Of a stretch of 64,000 nt of DNA, positions 51,140 to 60,425 are shown piece by piece (the stretch's first letter is position 1; every line of letters begins with the position of its first letter). Both the position numbers and the translations under genes were made by a program. The stretch is from Micromonospora matsumotoense. Its GTDB lineage: Bacteria > Actinomycetota > Actinomycetes > Mycobacteriales > Micromonosporaceae. The DNA is taken from positions 248,001 through 312,000 of the forward strand of contig NZ_FMCU01000007.1 in NCBI RefSeq assembly GCF_900091525.1, read 5' to 3'. The notes beneath the pieces were generated by a model. It was given only the letters and a program-made list of their open reading frames with translations. It had not been told where the DNA came from and ran no database searches.

Positions 51140-52396
51140 ATGTCCAGGTTCCGTCGGACCGCCCTCGCGGCGATCCTCACCGTCGCCACGGCCGCCCTAC
51201 CGGTCGCCGTCGGCCCACCCGCACCGGCCGCCGCCGCCCTGCCCACCGCCGCGGTCGCCCTCGGCGACAGCTTCATCAGCGGCGAGGGCGCCGGGGCGTA
51301 CGCGCCGGTGACCGACCTCAACGGGGTGGCCCAGCCGTTCCCGGGCTGGTCGGCGGCGAACAACAACGCGTACTTCTGCCACCGCTCACCGAACGCCTCA
51401 CTGTTCAAGGCGGAGCTGCCGGGGATCACCGACCGGTTCAACCTCGCCTGCTCCGGTGGCCAGCCCTACGACATCGCCAACGCCTCGGCCAGCCGGGCCA
51501 AGGGTCGGCAGGTCGCCGCCCAGCTCGACCAGTTGCGCGCGGTCGGGCAGACCCACGACATCGACCTGGTGCTGGTCGGCCTCGGCTCGAACAACAGCTC
51601 GTTCACCTTCGGCACCGTCGCCGAGAAGTGCGCGAACCGGTTCATCGCCGACGCCTGGACCGGGTGGTGGGAGTTCTGGGCGTACCTGGGCGGGCCGGTG
51701 GAGCAGAAGCCCTGTTCCGATGCCGACCTGGCCACCGCCGCCCAGGTCAACGCGGCCACCGCGGAGACCACGGCGGCGGTCCGGCAGATCCTCACCACGC
51801 TGGACCAGATCGACGCCGACGGCCAGCACCGGATCGTCTTCCAGGACTACACCAACCCGTTGCCGCCGGAACTGGCCTCGACCTACTGGGAGGAGGACAG
51901 CCGGGACGACACCCGGGACAAGTTCCGTGACCTGGGTGCCGAGCGGTACGCCGCCGGCTGCCCGATCCACCGGGCCAGCCTCGCCCCCGGCCAGCGCTTC
52001 TCGCAGGGCCTGGGCACCCTGGTGAGCTCGGTACGCAGCACGCTGTCCGCCGAGTTCCCCACCGCCGACCTGGTCTACCTCAACGTCCAGCGGGCCTTCG
52101 ACGGCGCCCGGCTCTGCGAGTCGGCGGGCAGCCCCGGCAACGCGCTGGCCACCCCGATCCGGCTCCAGGACGGCACCTCGGGTGTCTTCGTGACCAGCCT
52201 CTCCGGCTACGACAAGCTGGACATCCAGCGAATCGCGAACACCTGCGGGACGTACTTCCAGACCTGCCAGGAGTCCTGGCACCCGAGCGCGGCCGGGCAC
52301 CAGGTGCTCGGCCGGTGCCTGACCGGCGCGGCGGCGACCGCCGCCCGCACGGTCGCCTGCGTCCGGTCGACGGACGGCACGGTCCGGGTCAGCTGA
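51140..52396 (+). CDS. Secreted SGNH/GDSL-type hydrolase
   Basis: About 418 residues. A Sec signal peptide (FRRTALAAILTVATAALPVA, cleavage likely near PAPAAA) is followed by the catalytic-Ser block AVALGDSFISGEGAGAYAPV, oxyanion Gly/Asn in VLVGLGSNNSSF, and the C-terminal Asp/His block ESWHPSAAGHQVLGRCL. Several Cys residues suggest disulphides. ATG 51140 with GGGGGA upstream; ATG 51128 is an alternative. Probably an extracellular lipase or esterase. Confidence 0.9.
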   Translation: MSRFRRTALAAILTVATAALPVAVGPPAPAAAALPTAAVALGDSFISGEGAGAYAPVTDLNGVAQPFPGWSAANNNAYFCHRSPNASLFKAELPGITDRFNLACSGGQPYDIANASASRAKGRQVAAQLDQLRAVGQTHDIDLVLVGLGSNNSSFTFGTVAEKCANRFIADAWTGWWEFWAYLGGPVEQKPCSDADLATAAQVNAATAETTAAVRQILTTLDQIDADGQHRIVFQDYTNPLPPELASTYWEEDSRDDTRDKFRDLGAERYAAGCPIHRASLAPGQRFSQGLGTLVSSVRSTLSAEFPTADLVYLNVQRAFDGARLCESAGSPGNALATPIRLQDGTSGVFVTSLSGYDKLDIQRIANTCGTYFQTCQESWHPSAAGHQVLGRCLTGAAATAARTVACVRSTDGTVRVS

Positions 52397-52401
52397 ACCG
52401 A

Positions 52402-52442
52402 CGGCCGGTGGGAGCGACCAGCAGGCTCGCTCCCACCGGCCG
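52402..52442 (+). terminator. 16-bp hairpin terminator of the GDSL gene
   Basis: Perfect 16-bp stem (52402-52417 / 52427-52442) with a 9-base loop, 5 bases past the stop. Confidence 0.8.
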
Positions 52443-52475
52443 CACCGCCCGCGCCACGCCCAGCCGCCCCCGCCC

Positions 52476-52532
52476 GGGACTTCTCCCGCCCACCGGGACT
52501 TCTCCCGCCCACCGGGACTTCTCCCGCCCACC
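52476..52532. repeat. 19-base tandem repeat, 3 exact copies
   Basis: GGGACTTCTCCCGCCCACC three times, followed to about 52620 by looser ACCGGGCCGCTCAG repeats, in the gap before the nsrR stop. Confidence 0.93.
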
Positions 52533-52670
52533 GCCGCCGGCCGGGCCGCTCAGGCCGCTCTGCAGACCGGGCCGCTCAGCTCGCTATGCCGACCGGGCCG
52601 CTCAGGAGCCGCTCAGCTCGCTCCGCTGCCGGCCGGGCGTGGGGAAAGCACGGGGAGCGCCGACGCGGGT

Positions 52671-53114
52671 TCAGGTCGCCTCGGGAGCGGGCGGGGCGAG
52701 GGTGAGCAGCAGGGTGGCCGCAGGGTCGTCGACCAGGTCGCTCAGGGGCACCTCGTCGAGGACGGCGAGGAAGGCCGTCTGGGCGCGGCGGAGCTGGACC
52801 CGCAGCCGGCAACCGACGCGCAGGGCACAGCCGGACTCCTCGCAGGAGACCACCTCACCCTCCCCCTCGAAGGCGCGCACGACCCGGCCGACGGTGATCC
52901 GCTCGGCCCCCTCGGCGAAGGCCACCCCGCCGGAGCGGCCCCGGACGGTGACCAGCACCCCCGTCCGCTGCAACCGCTGTACCACCTTGGCCACGTGGCT
53001 GCGCGGCAGGTCCAGCCGGTCGGCCAGTTCGTCGACGGTGGTCCGGGCCGACGCGGGTGCGGTGAGCATGGCGATCCGCAGGGCCATGTCCGTCGACCGG
53101 TTGAGCTTCACCAC
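52671..53114 (-). CDS. nsrR: NsrR-like Rrf2-family nitric-oxide-sensing repressor
   Basis: 147 residues. The N-terminal winged HTH is TVDELADRLDLPRSHVAKVV. Three cysteines in SCEESGCALRVGC (Cx4Cx5C) match the Fe-S cluster ligands of NsrR. It represses NO-detoxifying genes until the cluster is nitrosylated. Divergent from the flavohaemoglobin gene, the classical target. GTG 53114 or 53111. Confidence 0.88.
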   Translation of the reverse strand: MVKLNRSTDMALRIAMLTAPASARTTVDELADRLDLPRSHVAKVVQRLQRTGVLVTVRGRSGGVAFAEGAERITVGRVVRAFEGEGEVVSCEESGCALRVGCRLRVQLRRAQTAFLAVLDEVPLSDLVDDPAATLLLTLAPPAPEAT

Positions 53115-53198
53115 CCGACCCTAGCCAGGGCCATCGGCGGCGGACAGGGTCGGACGGCCGGAACCGCCTCGTCCACGACCCGGGACTTTCGGCCCTTA

Positions 53199-53232
53199 AG
53201 AGGACTTTGAGATTCCTGTTTGAGTGTCCTCT
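53199..53232. promoter_or_regulatory. Candidate NsrR operator in the nsrR-hmp region
   Basis: Inverted repeat AGAGGAC ... GTCCTCT (7-bp arms, 20 bases apart) in the AT-richer part of the 140-bp divergent gap, 22 bases before the hmp start. It overlaps a TTGAGA -35-like hexamer. NsrR control is inferred from gene order. Confidence 0.4.
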
Positions 53233-53254
53233 GTAGCCGAACTGAGGAGGAGCC

Positions 53255-54475
53255 GTGCTCTCGGAGTCGTCCGCCGCCGTCGTCACCGCCACCCTGCCCG
53301 TGGTCCGGGCCCACGCCGACCAGATCACCGGCCGGTTCTACGCCCGGATGTTCACCGCCCACCCGGAACTGCTGAACCTGTTCAACCGGGGCAACCAGGC
53401 GACCGGCCGACAGCAGGCGGCCCTGGCCGCCTCCGTCGTCGCGTACGCCGGGCACCTCACCGGCGTCGATGCGACGGGGTGGACGGCGATCCTGGACCGG
53501 ATCGCACACAAACACGCCTCGCTCGGCATCACCGCCGGCCAGTACCCACTGGTGGGTCGGCACCTGATGGCCGCCATCGACGAGGTGCTCGGCGCGGCGG
53601 TCACCCCGCAGGTCGCCGCCGCCTGGGACGAGGTGTACTGGCTGATGGCCTGCGAACTCGTCGCCCGGGAGGCCCGCCTGTACACGGTCTCGGGGCTGGC
53701 CGGGGACGGCGCGGTGTGGTCTGACTGGCGGGTCGCCGGGGTGACCCCGGAAGCCACCGACGTCGTCTCGTTCGTGCTCGTCCCGGTCGACGGCGGCCCG
53801 GTGCCGAACTTCGTCCCCGGGCAGTACGTCTCGGTCGCGGTGGACCTCGACGGCGGGCGCGGCCGGCAGATCCGTCAGTACAGCCTCTCCGGCCGCCCCG
53901 CCGCCGACCACTGGCGGATCACCGTCAAACGGGTTCACGGCACCGGCGGCGCCCCGGACGGGCTGGTCTCCCGCTTCCTGCACGAGCGCGTCGCCACCGG
54001 CGACATCCTGCGGCTGAGCCCACCGTTCGGCGAGGTCAGCGCGGTAGCCGGGGACGGGCCGCTGCTGCTGGTCAGCGCCGGGATCGGCCTCACCCCGGCG
54101 ATGTCCGCCCTGGAGCACCTGGCGGCCACCGCGCCGGACCGGCCGGTGGTGCTGGCCCATGCCGACCGGGACGCCGCCGCCCACGCCCACCGGGCCGAGC
54201 TGGTCGCGCTGCACGCCCAGCTGCCCCGGCTGCAACTACGGCTCTGGTACGAGCAGAGCACCGCCGGGGACGACACCCCACCGACGGTCGCCCAGGTGTC
54301 CCGGGGATGGATCGAGCCGGAACTGATCCCGCTCCCTCCGGACGCGCACGTGCACCTCTGCGGACCGCTGCCGTTCATGAACCGGGTCCGGGGCGACCTG
54401 CTGCGCCGGGGCGTACCGGTGGAGCGGATCGGCTACGAGGTGTTCGGGCCGGGAATGCTGCCCGACGGGCGGTGA
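53255..54475 (+). CDS. hmp: Flavohaemoglobin (NO dioxygenase)
   Basis: 406 residues. Globin domain 1-135 (ITGRFYARMFTAHPELLNLF; proximal His in IAHKHASLGITAGQYPLVG). FAD domain (FVPGQYVSVAVDLDG, RQYSLSGRP). NAD domain (LLLVSAGIGLTPAMSALEHL; HLCGPLPFMNRVR; YEVFGPG). Converts NO to nitrate with NAD(P)H. GTG 53255 with GAGGAGC upstream. Divergent NsrR supports NO-induced expression. Confidence 0.95.
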   Translation: MLSESSAAVVTATLPVVRAHADQITGRFYARMFTAHPELLNLFNRGNQATGRQQAALAASVVAYAGHLTGVDATGWTAILDRIAHKHASLGITAGQYPLVGRHLMAAIDEVLGAAVTPQVAAAWDEVYWLMACELVAREARLYTVSGLAGDGAVWSDWRVAGVTPEATDVVSFVLVPVDGGPVPNFVPGQYVSVAVDLDGGRGRQIRQYSLSGRPAADHWRITVKRVHGTGGAPDGLVSRFLHERVATGDILRLSPPFGEVSAVAGDGPLLLVSAGIGLTPAMSALEHLAATAPDRPVVLAHADRDAAAHAHRAELVALHAQLPRLQLRLWYEQSTAGDDTPPTVAQVSRGWIEPELIPLPPDAHVHLCGPLPFMNRVRGDLLRRGVPVERIGYEVFGPGMLPDGR

Positions 54476-54755
54476 GCAGCCACCCCGTCGCGGCAGCGGC
54501 CGGCCCGGCCGTGCCGCGCCTGGCCCGACCCCCGGCCCGGCCCCCGGCCCACGCAGGGCGGTCGGACGGGCACGGAAAGTTGATGTTTACCGCCCCCGTG
54601 CTGGGCAACTGGTTCGACATGCAGGGCGGTGCGCGACGTCCGGGCATCGGCTCCTGACCGGCGGTCGAGCACCCGGTGCGCGGGGGCCGGTGCGCGGCCG
54701 GGGGTCGGCGCGACCGGCACCGCCTCGCCGGCGACCGGCCCACGGAGGAGGAAGC

Positions 54756-55973
54756 ATGCGCATCGCGATGGTCTCGAGGCACGCCAGCCCGCTCGCCACT
54801 GCCGGCGGACAGGACGCCGGTGGGCAGCACCTGCACGTCGCGGAGCAGGCGGCGGCGCTGGTCGCCGAGGGCCACGAGGTGCGGGTCTACACCCGGCGGG
54901 ACTCCCCCACGCCACCCGACACCGTGTCGACCGAGGCCGGATACCAGGTGTGGCACGTGCCGGCCGGCCCGGCCCGGCCGGTGCCGACCGACCAACTCCT
55001 GCCGCACCTGGGCGAGTTCGGCCGCTGGCTGGCCGAGCAGTGGCAGCACGGCGGCTGGCGGCCGGACGTGGCGCACGCCCACTTCTGGCTGAGCGGAATG
55101 GCCACCCTGCACGCCGGTCGCCGGACCAACACTCCGGTGGTGCTGACCTATCACGACCTGGGCAGCGCGCACCGACGCCGCTCGGGTGGCCGGGACCCCG
55201 GCCCCCGGGGTCGGATCGGCTACGAACGCGCCATCGGGCGGGCCGCCGACCGGGTCGTCGTCCAGTCGCACGACGAGTTGGGGGAGCTGGTCCGCCTCGG
55301 GGTGCCCCGGTCGAAGCTGACCCTGGTGCCGGCCGGGGTGGACGAGACCCTGTTCGGGCCGACGGGACCGGTCGCGCCGCGCGACCCGGCCCGGCCCCGG
55401 CTGCTCACCGTCGGGCGGATGCGCGACCGCAAGGGCTTCCAGGACGTGATCCGGGCGCTGCCGGCGGTGCCCGAGGCCGAGTGCGTGGTGGTCGGTGGGC
55501 CGCCCGCCGAGCTGCTGCCGGCCGACGCCGTCGCCCGCCGGTTGACCGCGCTCGCCGAGTCCTGCGGGGTCGCCGACCGGGTACGGCTGGTCGGGGCGGT
55601 GCCCCGGGACGAGTTGGCGGCCTGGTACCGCTCCGCCGACGTCCTGGTCGCCGCCCCCTGGTACGAGCCGTTCGGCCGTACCCCGTTGGAGGCGATGGCG
55701 TGCGGCGTGCCGGTGGTCGGCACGGCCGTCGGGGGGATCACCGACAGCGTCGTCGACGGGTTGACCGGGGACCTGGTGCCGCCGCGTGACCCCCGGGCGC
55801 TGGGCGGTGCGGTCCGCCGGCTGCTCGCCGACCGGGTACGCCGCTTCGCGTACGCCACGGCGGCGCTGGACCGGATCCGCGTCCGCTACTCCTTCCGGCA
55901 CTGGGCGGAACAGCTCACCGCCGTCTACGCCTCGGTGAGCGGGATCGGCCAGGTCGCCACCGCGGCCGCCTGA
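54756..55973 (+). CDS. Glycosyltransferase family 4 (GT-B)
   Basis: 405 residues. An N-terminal Gly-rich acceptor region (RIAMVSRHASPLATAGGQDA) is followed by DVAHAHFWLSGMATL. The donor domain has RLLTVGRMRDRKGFQDVIRA and the E-x7-E motif YEPFGRTPLEAMACGVPVVG. The start resembles MshA/sucrose-synthase-like GT4 enzymes. ATG 54756 has GGAGGAGGAAGC. Stands alone; the product is unknown. Confidence 0.9.
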   Translation: MRIAMVSRHASPLATAGGQDAGGQHLHVAEQAAALVAEGHEVRVYTRRDSPTPPDTVSTEAGYQVWHVPAGPARPVPTDQLLPHLGEFGRWLAEQWQHGGWRPDVAHAHFWLSGMATLHAGRRTNTPVVLTYHDLGSAHRRRSGGRDPGPRGRIGYERAIGRAADRVVVQSHDELGELVRLGVPRSKLTLVPAGVDETLFGPTGPVAPRDPARPRLLTVGRMRDRKGFQDVIRALPAVPEAECVVVGGPPAELLPADAVARRLTALAESCGVADRVRLVGAVPRDELAAWYRSADVLVAAPWYEPFGRTPLEAMACGVPVVGTAVGGITDSVVDGLTGDLVPPRDPRALGGAVRRLLADRVRRFAYATAALDRIRVRYSFRHWAEQLTAVYASVSGIGQVATAAA

Positions 55974-56073
55974 CCGCCCCCGCGCCGACCGGCCCGAAGT
56001 GCCCGAACGGGCAGGGTGGGGACGGGGTGGGACAGCGCACGGAGCCGTTATTACCGGCCGGTAGGCTGAGTCG

Positions 56074-56937
56074 GTGAGCGGTGAGCTGGAATACGCGCAG
56101 GAGTTCGTCGACGTCGACGGCGCACGGATCGGCATCCAGGTGTATCCGGAGCCCGTCGGGGCGCCCGCGGGCCCGGTGGTGGTGATCTGGCCGGCGATGG
56201 GGGTCCGGGCCCGGTACTACCGCCCGTTCGCCACCGCGCTGCGCGATGCCGGCCTGGCCGTGATCGTCGCCGACCTGCGCGGCACCGGCGTCAGCACTCC
56301 CCCACCCTCGCGGGCCTGCCGGTACGGCTACCGCGAGCTGGCCGCCGACGTCGGCGCGGTCCTCGACGCGCTGCAGCCCCGGCTGGACGGCCGTCCGACG
56401 CTGCTGCTCGGGCACTCCCTCGGCGGACAGGCCGCCCTGCTGCACCTGGCGCTGCACGGCACGGACCGGGTCGACGGGCTCGCCCTGCTCGCCGTCGGTG
56501 TCCCCTACTGGCGCAGCTATCCGGGACTGCGGGGCTACGGCGTGCTGCCGTACTCCCAGGGGATCGCGGCGGTCGCCGGGGTGCTCGGGGTCTGGCCGGG
56601 CTGGGGGTTCGGCGGCCGGCAGGCGCGCGGGGTGCTCCGGGACTGGGCGGGCACCGCCCGGACCGGCCGCCTCCCCACCCTCGACGGGGTGGACGGCGAA
56701 GCGGCCGTGGGCCGGCTGACCCTGCCGGTGCTGGCGGTCAGCGTGGACGACGACCAGTACACCCCGCACCCGGTCGTCGACCACCTCTGCGCCAAGCTCA
56801 CCGCCGCGCCGGTCACCCGGCACCGGTACACGGTGGCCGAGGCGGGGGCCCCGCTGGACCACTTCCGCTGGGTCCGGGCCGGGCTGCCGCTGACCCGGCG
56901 GGTGGCCGACTTCGCCGCCGGTCTGCCGCGCCGCTGA
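56074..56937 (+). CDS. Alpha/beta hydrolase
   Basis: 287 residues. The fold is seen in VVVIWPAMGVRARYYRPFAT, the loop DLRGTGVS, nucleophile elbow LLLGHSLGGQAALL, catalytic Asp probably in VSVDDDQYTP, and His about 270 in APLDHFRWVR. Resembles serine aminopeptidase/esterase-type hydrolases. GTG 56074. Substrate unknown. Confidence 0.87.
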   Translation: MSGELEYAQEFVDVDGARIGIQVYPEPVGAPAGPVVVIWPAMGVRARYYRPFATALRDAGLAVIVADLRGTGVSTPPPSRACRYGYRELAADVGAVLDALQPRLDGRPTLLLGHSLGGQAALLHLALHGTDRVDGLALLAVGVPYWRSYPGLRGYGVLPYSQGIAAVAGVLGVWPGWGFGGRQARGVLRDWAGTARTGRLPTLDGVDGEAAVGRLTLPVLAVSVDDDQYTPHPVVDHLCAKLTAAPVTRHRYTVAEAGAPLDHFRWVRAGLPLTRRVADFAAGLPRR

Positions 56938-57031
56938 TCCCGGTCCCGGTCCCGCACCGGGCCGAGTCGGGTGCGTAGCCGCCGCCGTGCCGGGTATGCC
57001 GTTGCGCCCGCACACGGTGGAGGGGGATCAG

Positions 57032-57655
57032 ATGTCTGAACGACACACCGCACTGCGCTCGATGCACGACCTGGGCCTGGCGGCCTGGTTCGGTGGCTCC
57101 CTGATGGGAGCGCTGGGCGTCAACGGCGCGGCGGCACGGATCAGCGACTCGACCCAACGGCTCCCGGTGGCCTCGGCCGGCTGGGCCCGGTGGACCCCGG
57201 TCAACGCGGCCGCGATCGGCGCGCACCTGGCCGGCGCGGTGGGCGAACTGGCCACCGAGAGCCCCCGGATGATGGCCCAGTCCGGGGTGGGTCGGATGAG
57301 CGCGGTGAAGACGGCGCTGACCGTCAGCGCGCTCGCGGCGACCGGCTACAGCCGGTTGATCGGCATGAAGTTGCAGAACGCCGGCAACACGCCGGTCTCG
57401 GGGACCACCGAGCCCAACTACCAGACGCCCACCGAGGTGGCGCACCGGCAGCGGCAGATGAAGGTCCTCCAGTGGACCATTCCGGCACTGACCGGGGCGT
57501 TGGTGGTGGTCACGGCGTACATGGGCGAGCAGCAGAAGCCCGGCCAGGTGTTCCGGGGGATGCTCGGTCGCGCCGGTGGGTTGATGGGCGCCCCGATGAC
57601 GATGGGTCGGCTGGCCGCGACGGGGGCCCGTCGGCGGATGGCGATGGCCGGCTGA
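57032..57655 (+). CDS. Conserved actinobacterial membrane protein of unknown function
   Basis: 207 residues with three or four moderately hydrophobic helices (LGLAAWFGGSLMGALGVNGA; VNAAAIGAHLAGAVGEL; WTIPALTGALVVVTAYMG) and a Met/Arg-rich C-terminus. Gly-rich helices and the EPNYQTPTEVAHRQRQMKVL linker are seen. No catalytic motif. ATG 57032 has GGAGGGGG upstream. Confidence 0.75.
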   Translation: MSERHTALRSMHDLGLAAWFGGSLMGALGVNGAAARISDSTQRLPVASAGWARWTPVNAAAIGAHLAGAVGELATESPRMMAQSGVGRMSAVKTALTVSALAATGYSRLIGMKLQNAGNTPVSGTTEPNYQTPTEVAHRQRQMKVLQWTIPALTGALVVVTAYMGEQQKPGQVFRGMLGRAGGLMGAPMTMGRLAATGARRRMAMAG

Positions 57656-57800
57656 CCGTCGGACCGGGACCGGCCGGTGCGGGACCTGCCGACGGGCTGT
57701 CGACGGCGGGTCCCGCACCGGCGGGTCGGTCAGTGGGGCCGGTGGCCGGTCGTGGGTCGGTACCCGGGTCGGCGGCACGCCGCCGTGGGTCGGTGACCTG

Positions 57801-57819
57801 GGCCGGCGGCACGCCGGCC
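57801..57819. terminator. Convergent-gene hairpin
   Basis: GGCCGGC/GCCGGCC stem of 7 bp with a 5-base loop. A similar shorter one is at 57771-57784. Both lie between the membrane protein and the DUF72 gene, in a locally repeated GTGGGTCGGT sequence. Confidence 0.5.
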
Positions 57820-57836
57820 GTGGTCGGTGAACCGGG

Positions 57837-58733
57837 TCAGTGGCCGGCCGCCGCCGTCGTGACGGTCACCCCCAGCAGCTCCGCCAGCCGGGCGGCGTCC
57901 CGCTGGGCCTGACCCGCGCAGCAGTTGTTGAACAGCACGTGCAGCTCCCCGGACCGGGCGGCCAGGTCGGCCAGGAGGTCGGCCCAGCGGCGCAGTTCGT
58001 CGTCGGCGTAGGCGTACCGGAACCGGTCCTCCTTGCTGCCGTCCGCCCAGTGCGCGCTGTGGCCGTGCATCCGGACGAGCACCGGCTCCGCGGTACCCAC
58101 CATGATCGGCGGTACCGAGGAGGGGTGCCCCTGCGGCATGTCGACGCAGACCAGGCTGAGGTCGTGCTCACGCAGGAACGTCACCGTCTCGGCCGCCGCG
58201 ACGCCGTCGAACCAGGACCCGTGGCGCAGTTCCACCGCGACCCGCCACGGCCGGCACCGGTCGGCCAGCTCCGCGATCCGCCGCCGGGCACCTTCCCCCC
58301 GCACCAGCCACGGCGGGAACTGCAACAGCACCGCGCCGAGCCGGTCGGCCGCCGCGAGTGGCTCCAGCGCCGCCCGGAACCGGTCCCACAGCTCCTCGTA
58401 CGACGCCTCGGGCAGGTCCCGGCGGCGGACCCGGGACCCTCCGGTGGCCGGCCGCAGGTCCCTCGGCAGCACCTGCACCGGCGTCGGGTGCCCGGTGAAG
58501 AGGCTGAACGCCTTGACGTCGAAGGTGAACCCCGGCGGGGTGGCGGCCGCCCAGCCGCTGGTGGTCGCCGGCACCGGGATGGCGTAGTACGAGGTGTCCA
58601 CCTCGACCAGGCCGAACTGCCCGGCATACCAGCCCAGCCGCTGGGCCGGGGTACGCGCCGACCGGGGATACCAGCCGGAACGCAGCAGCGTCTGATCCGC
58701 CCAGGACGAGGTGCCCACCCTGATCATTCCCAT
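57837..58733 (-). CDS. DUF72 family protein
   Basis: 298 residues. TIM-barrel DUF72 (YecE-like) pattern: IRVGTSSWADQTLLRSGWYP, FGLVEVDTSYYAIP, FTFDVKAFSLFTGH, GAVLLQFPPW, RVAVELRHGSWF, LVRMHGHSAHW, and the C-terminal HVLFNNCCAGQAQRDA. Function unknown; often near DNA-repair or stress genes. ATG 58733 or 58727. Divergent from the DinB gene. Confidence 0.92.
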   Translation of the reverse strand: MGMIRVGTSSWADQTLLRSGWYPRSARTPAQRLGWYAGQFGLVEVDTSYYAIPVPATTSGWAAATPPGFTFDVKAFSLFTGHPTPVQVLPRDLRPATGGSRVRRRDLPEASYEELWDRFRAALEPLAAADRLGAVLLQFPPWLVRGEGARRRIAELADRCRPWRVAVELRHGSWFDGVAAAETVTFLREHDLSLVCVDMPQGHPSSVPPIMVGTAEPVLVRMHGHSAHWADGSKEDRFRYAYADDELRRWADLLADLAARSGELHVLFNNCCAGQAQRDAARLAELLGVTVTTAAAGH

Positions 58734-58857
58734 GTGTTCCAGTGCACCGCCCGGCGACCGGATCGGCAACCGCTGGCGTCGGGGTGGTGCACCGGGAGTG
58801 TCGGGGGGTGGCCCTAGCGTGGTCGGCGACGACATCGACCACGGAGGGTGGACGGGG

Positions 58858-59364
58858 ATGACCATTTCGGAGCGGGTGCTCACCGGTGAACGGGCCGACC
58901 TGCTGCAGGCCCTCGGCATGCACCGCGGCTTCCTGCGGCACACCGTGCGCGGGTTGACCGACGCCCAGGCGGCGGCCCGCAGCACCGCCAGCGAGCTGTG
59001 CCTGGGCGGCCTGATCAAGCACGTGACCATGGTGGAGCACCGGTGGGCACGGTTCATGGTCGGCGGGGCCGAGGCGATGGAGAGCGAGCCGGTCGACTGG
59101 ACCGGCATGTTCCGGATGGCGGACGACGACACCCTGGCCGACCTGCTCGCCCGGTATGCCGAAACGGCTGCCCGCACCGACGAGCTGATCACCACCCTCG
59201 ACCTCGACGTGAGTCACCCGTTGCCGGTGGCACCCTGGTTCGAGCCGGGCGCGAGCTGGTCGGTGCGGCGCACGCTGCTGCACGTGATCGGGGAGACCGC
59301 CCAGCACGCCGGGCACGCCGACATCATCCGCGAGTCGATCGACGGCGCCAAGACGATGGGCTGA
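58858..59364 (+). CDS. DinB/DUF664 family protein
   Basis: 168 residues, four-helix DinB fold. His residues are in LGGLIKHVTMVEHRWARFMV and in LLHVIGETAQHAGHADIIRE, the usual metal triad arrangement. In actinomycetes such proteins are putative thiol-dependent (mycothiol) transferases; that is only a family inference. ATG 58858 with GGAGGG upstream. Confidence 0.93.
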   Translation: MTISERVLTGERADLLQALGMHRGFLRHTVRGLTDAQAAARSTASELCLGGLIKHVTMVEHRWARFMVGGAEAMESEPVDWTGMFRMADDDTLADLLARYAETAARTDELITTLDLDVSHPLPVAPWFEPGASWSVRRTLLHVIGETAQHAGHADIIRESIDGAKTMG

Positions 59365-59374
59365 CCCCGGCTGG

Positions 59375-60421
59375 TCACCGGGGACGGTCGACAACGTACC
59401 TGGTCAGTCCGAGCAGGAAGCGGCCGTCCTCGGTGCCGGCCCGGTCACCGAGCGCGGCCTGCCCCTCGGCCAACGCCGCGTCGGCCAGTTCGTGGGCGCT
59501 ACGGCGGGCCGCCTCGACGCTGTCGTACGCCATCAGCCGGCGGTGCAGCCAGCGCACGTCGGTGGCGGCACGGTCGGCACGTGGGGTGCCGAGGAACGCC
59601 ACCGTCCGCGCCCGTTCCCCGGTGGTGCAACGCCCCAGGAAGTCGATGAGGATCAGGGTGCGCTTGCCTTCCCACAGGTCGCCGGCGATCTCCTTGCCGT
59701 AGGCCGCGTACTCCCCCACCAGGTTCAACACGTCGTCGGTGATCTGGAAGGCCGCGCCGAGATACCAGCCGTAACGGTCCAGCCGGTCCCGACGTAGCCG
59801 ACCGTCGCCGGCCGCCAGGATGCCGGTGCGGCAGGGATAGATGCAGGTGTACCAGGAGGTCTTCTTCAGACACATCCGGTAGTAGTCGTCAGGGGTGAGG
59901 TCGCAGGCGTTGTCCCGGATCCAGCCGATCTCGATCGCCTGGCCCTCCAGCGAGTGGCGCAGCATCAGCCGGCTCTCCTCGACCAGTTGCCAGGCGGTGC
60001 CGGAGCCGAGGCCGTCCCGGTTGGCCATCAGCCGGTCCAGGGCGAGCAGGTTGGTCATGTTACCCACGTTGAGGGCCACCCCGACGCCGTGCTCGGCCGA
60101 CAGGGTCGGTGCGCCACGCCGCTGTTCACTGCCGTCCTGGATGTCGTCGTGGATGAGGAAGGCGTTGTGGAACAACTCCACGGTGGTGGCCACGTTGACC
60201 GCCGCCTCGTCCACCTCGGCACCGTCCCCGGCAAGCCGGCAGGCGGCCAGGCAGAGCGCAGCCCGGAGCCCCTTGCCGGAGCGGCGCGGATAGTCGGCGA
60301 CCAGGTCGTAGAGGTAGCGGGGGCCACCGGTGGGCAGGTGGGCCAGCAGGGTCGCCATGGTTCGGGTCCGATAGCGGTCCAGCACCTCCTCGACCGGGTC
60401 GTCGAGGCCGGGAGCAGCCAT
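59375..60421 (-). CDS. Polyprenyl (trans-isoprenyl) diphosphate synthase
   Basis: 348 residues. First aspartate-rich motif HDDIQDGSEQRRG, GKGLRAALCLAACRLAG, LEGQAIEIGWI, KKTSWYT and the second motif ITDDVLNLVGE. In that second motif the last Asp is replaced by Asn (DDxxN). KEIAGDLWEGKRTLILIDFL follows. Chain length not determinable. Start ATG 60421 lies 4 bp after the stop of the preceding helical protein. Confidence 0.9.
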   Translation of the reverse strand: MAAPGLDDPVEEVLDRYRTRTMATLLAHLPTGGPRYLYDLVADYPRRSGKGLRAALCLAACRLAGDGAEVDEAAVNVATTVELFHNAFLIHDDIQDGSEQRRGAPTLSAEHGVGVALNVGNMTNLLALDRLMANRDGLGSGTAWQLVEESRLMLRHSLEGQAIEIGWIRDNACDLTPDDYYRMCLKKTSWYTCIYPCRTGILAAGDGRLRRDRLDRYGWYLGAAFQITDDVLNLVGEYAAYGKEIAGDLWEGKRTLILIDFLGRCTTGERARTVAFLGTPRADRAATDVRWLHRRLMAYDSVEAARRSAHELADAALAEGQAALGDRAGTEDGRFLLGLTRYVVDRPR

Positions 60422-60425
60422 CTGC

